NCBI GenBank assembly: GCA_013339765.2
Contig: JABSTR010000956.1
Span: 62,001-126,000 of the forward strand
Direction of reading: 5' to 3'
Length of the DNA stretch: 64,000 nt
Source: Haemaphysalis longicornis
Taxonomy: Eukaryota > Arthropoda > Arachnida > Ixodida > Ixodidae
Made by a program: the position numbers and the translations under genes. This document shows positions 42,846 through 51,040 of the stretch, piece by piece. Numbering within the stretch: the stretch's first letter is position 1; each line of letters begins with the position of its first letter. The notes under the pieces are model-generated. The model was not told the DNA's origin. It saw only the letters and a list, made by a program, of their open reading frames with translations, and made no database searches.

Positions 42846-42930
42846 CGAAGGGGATTGGATTGGATTGGCTTGGCTTGGCTTGGATTGGGTTGGATTAAGT
42901 GGATTGTGTTGGATTGTGTTGCGTCGTAGC
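42846..42930 (+). repeat. GGATT/GGCTT pentamer microsatellite
   Basis: About 16 imperfect 5-bp units (GGATT, GGCTT, GGGTT). A small outlier lies at 43217-43235. Confidence 0.85.
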
Positions 42931-43405
42931 CTCTCCACGTTGCGTAATAGCCGCGGCAGGGGTTCACGGCACGTTTCACCATCGACTTCATCGACAATGT
43001 CTACGCTGGAAGACAACAATTACAACAACAACCAATACGTAATCCATAAGACTTGCAGGCACGCCCCCCGCGGAAATGCTCTGCATTTGATCGTGCCCCT
43101 CGCGAGGGGGATGTTTTGATTTTTTTACCTTGTACGAATGCATAGTGAACAAAGACAACCGCTCCCGAAAAAATGGCGGCGATGACTGGTAACTCGTTCT
43201 CGTAGCAGCAACGACTTGGATTGTATTGGATTCGGCATCGGCTTTGAACACTGTGGCATCCAAAAGCCTGAGAAAAAAAACGCTTTCGGAATGGCGGGAA
43301 GTGGGAGGGGGTGCTTGCTTGGTCGTGTACAGAAATTCTAAATTCCGGGAAAATGCTTGGGGGGCGCTTGCGTGGGTGGGGGCGCTTGATCGGTATTTTA
43401 CGGTA

Positions 43406-44973
43406 GTCACTTGCGACAACAGTTTGTACCTTTGCTCAAAATTGTGTGTCTCCTCGGTTTTACTGGTCATCTGCCTTCACAGAATGGAATGTCTCGCCAT
43501 TTTTAATCGAGCCATTTTGAGGTTTGTAACTGCATATCGGCTGCTGTTTCACTAAACTGGGACACATGAAATTATGCCTTGTGAAGGAATGCCCCACTAG
43601 AAATGTAGCGCAAAATATTTCCTTGGCAGCAAGTTCGGAAGGAGGCTCCGGACGTGTCACTCCTGGAGCACCTACGGCTGCCACCACAATTGCACCAGCT
43701 TGCTGGAGTGGCAGCTGACCCACGCGCGGCCGAAGGGTAGAAGAGAGGGGGCCTCTGGAGAGCCCCGAATTTCCTTGCTGTTCGGCCCTCCTCATGTCCT
43801 GGTAGTGCACTTGCGTCCCAGCAACCCCATTCGACCCTTCCTCGTGGGGTGCAACAGGGGTAGTTTTCTTTAATGCGGTGTGTACAGAGAAGTGGCAAAC
43901 GGGCTGGGACTGGTAGGCGAAGCTTTCTTGACCAGGAGGCGTGCACACAGCAACACTGGCAAAGCTAGTGTACATTGTTACTTAGCATGGAATGGTCTTA
44001 TCGAAATGCATGCTCCAGGTGCTTGGGGGTTGTTTTTCCTTCTACAGTGCGGGCGGGAGGTGCGACAGTGATGACTGAAGGGGCAGAAACTTGGGACCTG
44101 GCTCAAAACACAGGGCCATTGCGCGTTGCGGATCTGTTGGCCCTGGGTATCCCAGCTTTTTTGGCAGACGCGTCAGGTGGGCAGCAGTTGAAGGTGCACC
44201 ACCGAGGCCTGCCTGCTTGCAGGGCGCCCATCGATGGCCCCGCCATGATGCGCTGAGGCCTGCTTTGACGAGCAGGCACGGACATTGTACGGTAGTGCTC
44301 TGCCGTATGATGGGGACCATGCGGCACCTGACGAGGGTCGTGGAGGGAAACTGGCAGGTGGAAGAGCTGCACCGCTTAATTAAGGGGCCCCACTGCGGCA
44401 GGGCGACATGGCCACCGTTCGCACAACTGTGTGCCTGGGTGGGGGGCAATCCGTTGCTTTACCTGGGTCACGCAAGCTTCACGGTCCTGCCAACCATCGT
44501 ACTTCTTGGGGCAACAGACTGAATGGTCAACTCACGGCCTCTTTAGTTAATGGGGGTGGTGCACACAGTGCCTGTCCATGATGCACATTTTAATTCAAGT
44601 CCAAGCACATATCCCAATCCACCCATCGTTCTTGGTAAGCGATGATCCCACGATTCTTTTGAAGGGTGTTTATAAGTGCCTGTCAGGGATTGAATGTTCA
44701 GAGCCTGACCCATATCACTCGTACACCAGCCAGCTCATTTTTCCTTTCAATTGCGTCACCTCTGTTCGTACTGACCCGCTGTGGTGTTTACCTTTTGAGC
44801 ACTTTTGTCATAGAGTGTGGGATCCTTGTCGCACGAGAAGGTGGCCACACTGACGACTTGTTGGCCGAGCGCACTGCTCACCCTCCAAGGAAAAGAACAC
44901 TCCAGGAACTTCCTACTGGCGAAACAGTGGTACCGGGGGTTGTTGCGAGGACCGGGTGGTATTCTTTCGGATT
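43406..44973. other. No gene recognised; possible R2-like 3' UTR at the right
   Basis: No motif was seen in the ORFs here. The right part lies immediately 3' of the R2-like endonuclease stop and may include its 3' UTR. Confidence 0.35.
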
Positions 44974-45241
44974 TCAGCCACTTAGAGTGGATGTCATATG
45001 GCGATGTACAGCAAAGGCCCCGATGCCATCCTGAAGACAACGTATGGTAATGACCTTGAAGCTGTTTGCTGTAAATCCCAAGTCACAGAGCATGTTCGCA
45101 CTCTCTTGGCCCCATATGCCTCGGTAGGTGATCGTGATACTTGAGACCAAAGGCCTCCCGCCAGCTTGGTCTAGTATTGCCTGGTCCATATAGTATTTCA
45201 TGGTTTTGGCCAAGTGTATTTGTGATTTGTGAACCAGGGGG
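44974..45241 (-). pseudogene. R2-like restriction-like endonuclease, C-terminal half
   Basis: The minus frame begins next to the RTE junction with KSQIHLAKTMKYYMDQAILD, continues with TITYRGIWGQESANMLCDLG and ends IGAFAVHRHMTSTLSG stop (44974). H-x-x-K-x-x-K-Y and W-R-G-x-W-x-x-x-S are signature positions of the R2 endonuclease tail. The frame is open. Confidence 0.75.
45224..45241 (+). repeat. Left flank repeat of RTE insertion
   Basis: GATTTGTGAACCAGGGGG here resembles GATTTGTGATAGGGGG at 46247-46262, apparently a target duplication with a 2-base indel. Confidence 0.5.
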
Positions 45242-46218
45242 TAGATGAGCATTATGTAAGAATACTAGAGGATATCTACAATGGGTCTACAGCTATCATG
45301 ATCCTCCATATGAGAGCAGTAAAATACCTATAAGGAAGGATGTCAGACAAGGAGACACAATCTCCAATGCTATTCACAGCATGTTTACAAGAAGTATTCA
45401 GAACGTTGGATTGGGAACAGGTGGGAATGAGGGTTAATGGAGAATACCTCAGTAACCTCAGATTGGCTGATGACGTTGCCTTGCTAAGTAACTCGGGGGA
45501 CGAATCGCAAAGCATGCTTTCCGCACTGGGCGAACAGAGTAGAACCGTGGGTCTGAAAATTAATATGCAGAAAACTAAAGTAGTGATCAATAACCTCGGC
45601 ACAGCACAGCGGTTTGAGATAGGTGGCGAGGCAGTGGAAGTGGTAAGCGAATATATCTACTTAGGCCAAGTTGTGACCCCAGATCCCAACCATGAGGCAG
45701 AGATAATTAGAAGGACCAGAATGGGGTAGGGTGCATATGGCAGACATTCTCCGATAATGAATAGCAGCCTACCATTGTCACTGAAGAAGAAAGTGTATGA
45801 CAGCTGCATCTTACCAGTACTCGCCTACGGGGCAGAAACTTGGAGGCTCACTAAGAGGGTTCAACTTAAATTGAGAACGACTCAGCGGGCAATGGAGCGG
45901 AAAATGATAGGTGCAACATTAAGGGACAAGAAGAGAGCGGAGTGGGTCAGGGAGCAAACTGGTGTTAAAGACATATTAGTAGAAATTAAGAAGAAGAAAT
46001 GGACGTGGGCAGGGCATGTAATGCGAAGGCAAGATAACCGCTGGTCATTAAGGGTAACAGAGTGGATCCCTTGAGAAGGCAAGCGTTGCAGGGGGTGGCA
46101 GAAAGTTAGATGGGCAGATGAGATCAAGAAGTTTGCGGGGATAAATTGGTCACAGTTGGCACAGGACCGAGGTAATTGGAGAATAATGGGAGAGGCCTTT
46201 ACCCTGCAGTGGGTGTAG
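45242..46218 (+). pseudogene. RTE-type reverse transcriptase C-terminal half
   Basis: The reading continues YVRILEDIYNGSTA, then after a shift IRKDVRQGDTISPMLFTACL (domain B, Q-G-D-x-x-S-P), LRLADDVALLS (the catalytic box, L-A-D-D replacing F-A-D-D), EYIYLGQVV, LPVLAYGAETWRLTK and KWTWAGHVMRR, to a stop at 46216. Two nonsense codons interrupt an otherwise single frame: TAG at 45727, in place of the tryptophan expected after R-x-R-M-G, and TGA near 46072. The 5' half (endonuclease and first RT motifs) was never inserted or is lost. Confidence 0.85.
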
Positions 46219-46246
46219 ATAGGCTGGTGATGATGATGATGGTGAT
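45242..46246 (+). mobile_element. RTE-clade LINE, 5' truncated
   Basis: It encodes the second half of an RTE/BovB-type RT and ends in a (GAT)n-type tail (46226-46249), the usual 3' end of RTE elements. It is inserted in the R2-like endonuclease in opposite orientation. Confidence 0.8.
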
Positions 46247-46262
46247 GATTTGTGATAGGGGG

Positions 46263-46548
46263 CTCCAGTTCCAGCCACTTGGACGTCAAGAATCGCTGAC
46301 TGACTGTCCCTTCTGACAATGAGATTGCGGATCCGTTCACCCAGTGGAGTTTTGAAGTGGGGTTCTTCTTGGAACGGCAAAGCCGAGTTCTCTTAGGCGT
46401 TTTGCAGCGTGTCTTGTTATAGTGTCATGTCTCCGTATAGTTTCGTGGTGGGTCTGGTGACATTATTGTAGAGTATGCCATAGAGATTCTGGCTAGCTGC
46501 ATCCCGCTCTGCAAGTCTGTGAGACGTTTTGTCCCCTCTTTGTCCTAG
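46263..46548 (-). pseudogene. R2-like cysteine knuckle and endonuclease N-terminal half
   Basis: The minus reading has TCRAGCSSQNLYGILYNNV, where R2 proteins carry a C-C-H-C knuckle: two cysteines are kept while the H and last C are lost. Then come HFKTPLGERIRNLIVRRDSQ and SAILDVQVAGTGAPYHKS. D-x-Q-V followed by a basic H-x-x-K continues across the RTE into 45241, so the RTE splits the catalytic core of the endonuclease. Confidence 0.7.
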
Positions 46549-47262
46549 TCAGGCAGGGCGGAGCGTTGGTGCGTATACGGACCAATTCGATGATCTCTCT
46601 GCCTCTGAGAAATATTGTTCCCTCAGTGAACCAGTTGTTTGAGCCTGGCACATTCTTTGCCCCAGTGGGGGACATTCCTTCAGCTGAGGAGTGAAGTTTG
46701 TCTCGGTGTAGTCCTTCTTGATGGCCTTTGGTGATTCTGACTTCGAAGACTCGAGTGGATCGGTCATGTACGGTAGCTGAGGTGCTGCTTTGGAGGACTT
46801 GTTTTCAGATTCGCTGACAGATTGGAACCGCCGCACACGCAGTGCCGGAACCGATGTTTGCAGGCACGTTATGCCCAATCGACTTCCTTCGACAGGTGCA
46901 TGAAAGAATCCCAGCGGACAGTCATGCGGTAGGCGTAGCCATGTACTATCTGCGAAGCGTATCATACTGTCCAGTTTCTTGAGGAGTTTGAGCACCACTG
47001 GGCTGAGAGCGAGTCCATGTGGAAGCCTTGGAATCGTATAGTACTTCAAGAGTACAAGTTGTTGCTGGGTCTTTAGAGGGGCCTTTGATATTTTTTGGAC
47101 AAGGCTACGCAGTTCTTGCTCCAGCAGCCCGCTCGCAACTCCTCTGGCTGTGAAAGTCACGCCCAAGTACCTCCAGCGCGTATTCCTGTCAGCCGACGGT
47201 GGCCCTGTTCCTGCGATGCCGAATTTCTTTTCAGCTGCAACCTTTTGTTTTCCTGCTGGCAA
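46549..47262 (-). pseudogene. R2-like RT thumb/linker region
   Basis: The frame reads NTRWRYLGVTFTARGVASGL, LLKYYTIPRLPHGLALSPVV, SMIRFADSTWLRLPHDCPLG and FFHAPVEGSRLGITCLQTSV. Y-L-G-x-x-F, I-P-x-L-x-H, W-L-x-L-P-x-D-x-P and H-A-P-x-x-x-G-x-L-G-I are R2-clade markers. The last 70 residues are less conserved. Confidence 0.8.
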
Positions 47263-47835
47263 GAGACAGAGTGTCGGGCTCTTCTGGGCGTCGACCTCAA
47301 GGCCTGTCGTGCAGAAAGCCTTTCAAGGAATCCAGTCTTGACTGGAGACCTGCAGGAGTCGTAGTGGCTGTTATCAAGTCATCGGGAGAGGCTGTTGCGT
47401 TTAAGTAGAATGCGTCGCTGCAGAAGGCGGTCCAATGTGGGCATCAAGTCAGCCATTCGTCGAGTACCAAGTTAAATAGTATCGGAGATAAAGGATCATC
47501 CCCTTGACGTACTCCTCCGGTCGGTCGGACGAGACGCGTGTGCTCGTTCCATGTCGGAACAGTGTTACTTGTTTGATAGAAGTCTTTCACGTAGTCCAGA
47601 AACTCATCAGCAAAGCCCTTGCGTTTGAGGCCATGTAGTGATACTCTGTCAAAGGCCTTCGATACGTCCACTGAGGCCATGCAAAGGGGACGCAAGTTTG
47701 TTCGGGCTTTGTGAACCATTGTTGCGAGTAAAGCGATACTCTCTGCACATCCGTCTGCGGGAATTAATGCTCGCTGTCTGCAGCCCAAAAGTGCCATAGT
47801 GAGCATTCTGTCGAATGAGTACTGAAGATACCGTT
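47263..47835 (-). pseudogene. R2-like RT palm region
   Basis: The minus frames contain RALIPADGCAESIALLATMV, LCMASVDVSKAFDRVSLHGL (domain A with its aspartate), PTGGVRQGDDPLSPILFNLV (domain B) and, after a shift, LNATASPDDLITATTTPAGL. In the last, the catalytic F/Y-A-D-D box reads S-P-D-D (GAT GAC at 47378-47383). FRPTTVSSVLIRQ lies in another frame just upstream. Several 1-base shifts are present. Confidence 0.8.
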
Positions 47836-47855
47836 GTCGGCCTGAAGTCGGCTGC

Positions 47856-47863
47856 CTCCGCCG
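47856..47863 (+). repeat. Left 8-bp target duplication of hAT-type MITE
   Basis: CTCCGCCG, repeated exactly at 48136-48143. Confidence 0.85.
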
Positions 47864-48135
47864 CAGTAATCGGTTTTTTTTTTGGGGGGGGGGGGGCGAT
47901 TCTTTTTTTTTTGGGGGGGGGGCGAGGCGAATAAAGAATCGCTCCCCTCCTTGCGCCAATTCTGCTGAAGTGGTGATAACCATGGAGTCGTGTGCGCGTA
48001 TGCTGTGCAACCCGCTGGGATTTAACTTCGCGCAAGTGGAATGCTTAAAAAAACTAAAAATAAGAAACTGAGGACCTCCTTGGGGGGGGGGGGGGGGCGA
48101 CCGCCCCCTTCGCCCCCCCCTTGGGACCGCCACTG
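47864..48135. mobile_element. hAT-type MITE inside R2-like RT
   Basis: This 272-bp insert is flanked by perfect 8-bp repeats. It begins CAGTAATCGGT and ends (inverted) CAGTGGCGGTC. CAG-starting ends and 8-bp duplications are hAT features. It contains long G and T homopolymers (47881-47917, 48083-48098). The R2-like reading frame is continuous across the empty site. Confidence 0.8.
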
Positions 48136-48143
48136 CTCCGCCG
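48136..48143 (+). repeat. Right 8-bp target duplication of hAT-type MITE
   Basis: CTCCGCCG, identical to 47856-47863. Confidence 0.85.
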
Positions 48144-48262
48144 CTCCATCCGTCTTGGGAATGAAGACCGGCCTTGCCATCAGCAGGTTCATGACTACTT
48201 GCAGTGTGACTGCTGGGACGCTGCGCAGCTCTCTAGCAGTGAAACCGTCATGTCAGGCAAAG
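48144..48262 (-). pseudogene. R2-like RT, N-terminal motif
   Basis: The minus frame reads HDGFTARELRSVPAVTLQVV, M-N-L-L-M-A, then PVFIPKTDG. It corresponds to the G-P-D-G-x-x-x-x-x-L-R and the V-x-I-P-K blocks that open R2-clade RTs. The preceding G-P is broken by a frameshift. Confidence 0.7.
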
Positions 48263-48275
48263 CATGTCCTTTGAT

Positions 48276-48880
48276 GAGCATACGTGCCAGGTTTCCCGAA
48301 TTTTCCTCGCGACTCCCGAATTTTCATGGTTTTGCACGATTGTACGACCGAAACAAAAATCTCCCGAAAACGCACTCGTCTTTGGCCAAATCTTTTTCCC
48401 AGTCTGGCCACAATGCGCCGGAGGTATACCTGAACCCGACACCAATTGGCATTGTTATCAGTGAAGTTCTTAAAAAGCATAGTCGGCCATGCGCAAACGG
48501 TGAACCTGTTCGTCCTATTGTTAGTTGACTGTTGATAGAAGCACAGCGCCACCGCCGCTTTCATTTACGCACGAGCACGGCAGTTCTGAAGATTTAGCAA
48601 GTCTCCAGTGGTGTAACTTGTTAGTTTAGACGAAAGAACAAAACAGTTCAGTTCCTGCTGTTTTGCATTGCGCTTGCAGTACTATTTCGAGGACTTTCTG
48701 AAAGGGGCGGCGGCAGCCACGTCGAACACTTAAGTGGTGTAGCTTGTTGGTAGCTAGTTTGGACAAATGGACAAAGAAACTGTTCATTTTTTGCTATGTT
48801 GTAAGCAAATCAAAAAAAGTCTGTAAGGTTGCCCATTCTGTTGTTGCTACAACACCCCCCCCCCCCCCTTGCCCGCCTCC
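48276..48880. repeat. Unclassified insertion within the R2-like element
   Basis: Coding similarity to the R2-like ORF is lost here. Two related segments (from 48605 and from 48735) share AGTGGTGTA-(A/G)-CTTGTT. A 15-base C run lies at 48856-48869. No termini were identified. Confidence 0.4.
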
Positions 48881-49190
48881 CGGTCAGATCTCCCTAATGC
48901 CATCCCTGCAAACCTGGCAGGTATGCACCGGGTATCTGGGGTCGAGGATTCTTGCTCTGGTAGCCTCTGGGGACAGGGCGTCGCTGTGATGACTTTCCAG
49001 TTTCTGAGAAACTTCCGAGCGTTGGGTATGTTGACCTCCTGCTTGCCGTCCAAGTGGCTTGATGCTTTCTGCACCTGTCTTGTGCTTGTGCATGTTCACA
49101 ACGGCACCTCTTGCAATGGCTCTCCTTTGCTGGAGGTTCTGTGTGGTGACGTGGGCATGGGTCGTCCTTAAAGAATGTCTCCCGGAGGTA

Positions 49191-49806
49191 CTGTAATTAC
49201 CCGATTCTAACGCGCACCTTTTTTCCGGAAAAATAGGTCGAAAAATTGCATGCGCGTTAGAATCGGATACGAAACCAAAACTGCCGAAACAACGGAAATT
49301 TCGTCTCGCCCATCGCCATCTCAAGATGGCGCCAAAGCTTTTAGCAACAATTTTTCGGACGCAGGAAGCATAGGCGCCCAGGCTTTTCGATCGGCGTTCA
49401 CACAAATTGTCAAATCGTTCCACTTGCGCACTTGATAACAGCAATGGCAGCAGCGGCTCTCGCGCGTTCAAAACGAGTGGTCGGCTGAAGCGTGCGCCTC
49501 TGGAGAAGTTCGTAGGATGGGCGTGCGAGGCGTGGGCCACGATCCCATCGATCATGGGTGAACGTTCGTTATGAAGTGTGGCATCGCGAACGCGCTTGAT
49601 GGCACCAAGGACGAGATGTTGTGGTCAGCGGAGAGCGACGAGGAGGGAGATGGGTGAGATTACTTCGAGAAATAAATCGCCCGTTTTTCTTGCTCATAAA
49701 GTTCCGTGCGCGTTACAATCAGAAGTGCAAGTTTTTTCGTTTTTTTTTGCCAGGAAAATAGGGTGCGCGTTAGAATCGGGGGCACGTTAGAATCAGGTAA
49801 TTACGG
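49191..49806. mobile_element. TA-flanked MITE inside R2-like element
   Basis: The left end is CTGTAATTACCCGATTCTAA; the right end, inverted, is CCGTAATTACCTGATTCTAA. Both lead to an ACGCGCACC block. TA flanks both (49189-49190, 49807-49808). It is 616 bp long with no transposase. Confidence 0.8.
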
Positions 49807-49869
49807 TAGTTGTTTTACCCCGTTTCAGTGTTTTGTCCATCGAAAAGGCACTTCGTAAGCTCCCAGCGT

Positions 49870-50480
49870 TGGGGGAGTTGTATGAGCGTGGTGGCTGCTA
49901 AACAGTGATCTTCCTCAATTCATCCAGGATCTGTGAACATCCTGATACTAGTTCATGTGTCCACTGCGTGTTGTTTAACAACGTGCTGCCGAGAACCTCG
50001 GTTTCGGCTGGAATCTCCTCGATTGCCTGTGGGCTGTAGGTTAACTCTTCGACTTCTCGCAGCAGTTCTTGTACTATCTTCCTGTAGTTTTCTTGCTTCT
50101 GTGCGGCTTGCTGCTGTCGAAGGTTCTCTCGGGGAACCTCCTAGCAACAATTTCGTTTAAATTACTCTTGCCTTCACAGATGAATGTGGTCTCAAAGGCC
50201 GTCATTCTGTAATTCCCTTCCTTGGTCCACTTGGGTTTAAACACGTTGAATGTTTATCTCGGCATTGTACTGAGCCAGGTGCGCGCTTTTGCGGTGTAGT
50301 GACAAGCCAATCTTTGTCCGAAAAAGTGCGGCCACACTCGGGACAAGTGGTGTAAGTGGGCTCCAAAGTTTTCTCATGAGGCGTCATCTTCATGTCGGGG
50401 TGGCGAGGTGTCTTCAGCTCTCCTTTGCCGAGTACTTGTACTTCCAGGATGGCCTGGTGCGTCTTGGATGCCACTCGGCT
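49870..50480 (-). pseudogene. R2-like N-terminal region with second zinc finger
   Basis: The minus frame near 50350-50290 encodes TTCPECGRTFSDKDWLV and, after a shift, a histidine-bearing end: a C-x2-C...H finger. A second open stretch (about 50110-49915) reads QENYRKIVQELLREVEELTY and WTHELVSGCSQILDELRK to a stop. That is plausible linker sequence between the fingers and the RT. Confidence 0.6.
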
Positions 50481-50528
50481 GACCAGTTGTGCCTCGCTTC
50501 CTCCTCGAAGGGAATTCCTTCTTCCTTG

Positions 50529-51040
50529 TCACTGCGACTCACGAGAGCTACTTGTCGATGCTGCTTGGAAGCTCGGCGAGCCGCCAGGACTCTCGGTCTC
50601 CGGGCTAAGCTCTTCAGGTACGCACTGCGAGGCTTGACTGAATGAAGATGAACTTGGGTCCTCAATTTGAAAACTTCCTTCTTCAGGCTGCTGCTGTGAC
50701 TGACTAATGACTGCCCTATGCGTTGTGCGTCTTGTCGACCTACACATTACCCCTAGTTCTTCCCCGTGCTCCACAGGCTGACTTTCTCCTGTCTGTAGTT
50801 GCTTGCGTCTCCGCTGGATCTTTATCGCACCATTCTTCTTCTTCTGTATCTTGTCTTCCTTGCTTCTTGGCTCCACTTGCCCTCTTGGTGTTGTGCTACG
50901 GGCCAGTCCTCTGATGGGAGGTTTTGCCATCGCCTCCTGTTTGTGGGCATAATAGTTGTGTGGACACTAAGTACCCTCTTCGACGTGAAGGTCCTCTGGC
51001 ACAAAGTGCACCAGTGGACCCTGGGGTGACCTGGATCCAG
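50529..51040 (-). pseudogene. R2-like N-terminal region with first zinc finger
   Basis: The minus frame near 51015-50935 reads VHWCTLCQRTFTSKRVLSVH, a C2H2-type finger core. The second histidine is not obvious. A Q/S/E-rich stretch with poly-basic segments follows, as in the low-complexity N-termini of R2 proteins. Several frame changes occur. Confidence 0.6.

Larger units (their letters stand above)
38477..43403. mobile_element. Large TA-flanked inverted-repeat element
   Basis: The left end is CCGTAAAATACCGAGCAAGC; the right end, inverted, is CCGTAAAATACCGATCAAGC. Both run into GCCCCC repeats, and TA flanks both ends (38475-38476, 43404-43405). The interior contains a TTAA-flanked element (38695-40570), a SINE head (40741-40835), a hairpin (40660-40689) and GGATT-type repeats. 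No transposase was recognised in the 4.9 kb. Confidence 0.65.
44974..51040 (-). mobile_element. R2-like non-LTR retrotransposon, broken by at least three insertions
   Basis: Minus-strand order: C2H2-type fingers (about 51010 and 50340), an N-terminal linker, RT (48260-46549), a degenerate cysteine knuckle and a C-terminal restriction-like endonuclease ending at 44974. This is the single-ORF architecture of R2-clade LINEs. Insertions: RTE (45242-46246), hAT-type MITE (47864-48135), TA MITE (49191-49806) and probably more between 48276 and 48880. No 28S rDNA is visible at either side, so the copy appears to be outside the rDNA target, or its flanks are lost. Confidence 0.75.

Noticed and set aside
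48884..49555. 223-residue minus ORF
   Set aside because: It crosses the boundary of the TA-flanked MITE at 49191, so it is a chance fusion of MITE and host-element sequence.
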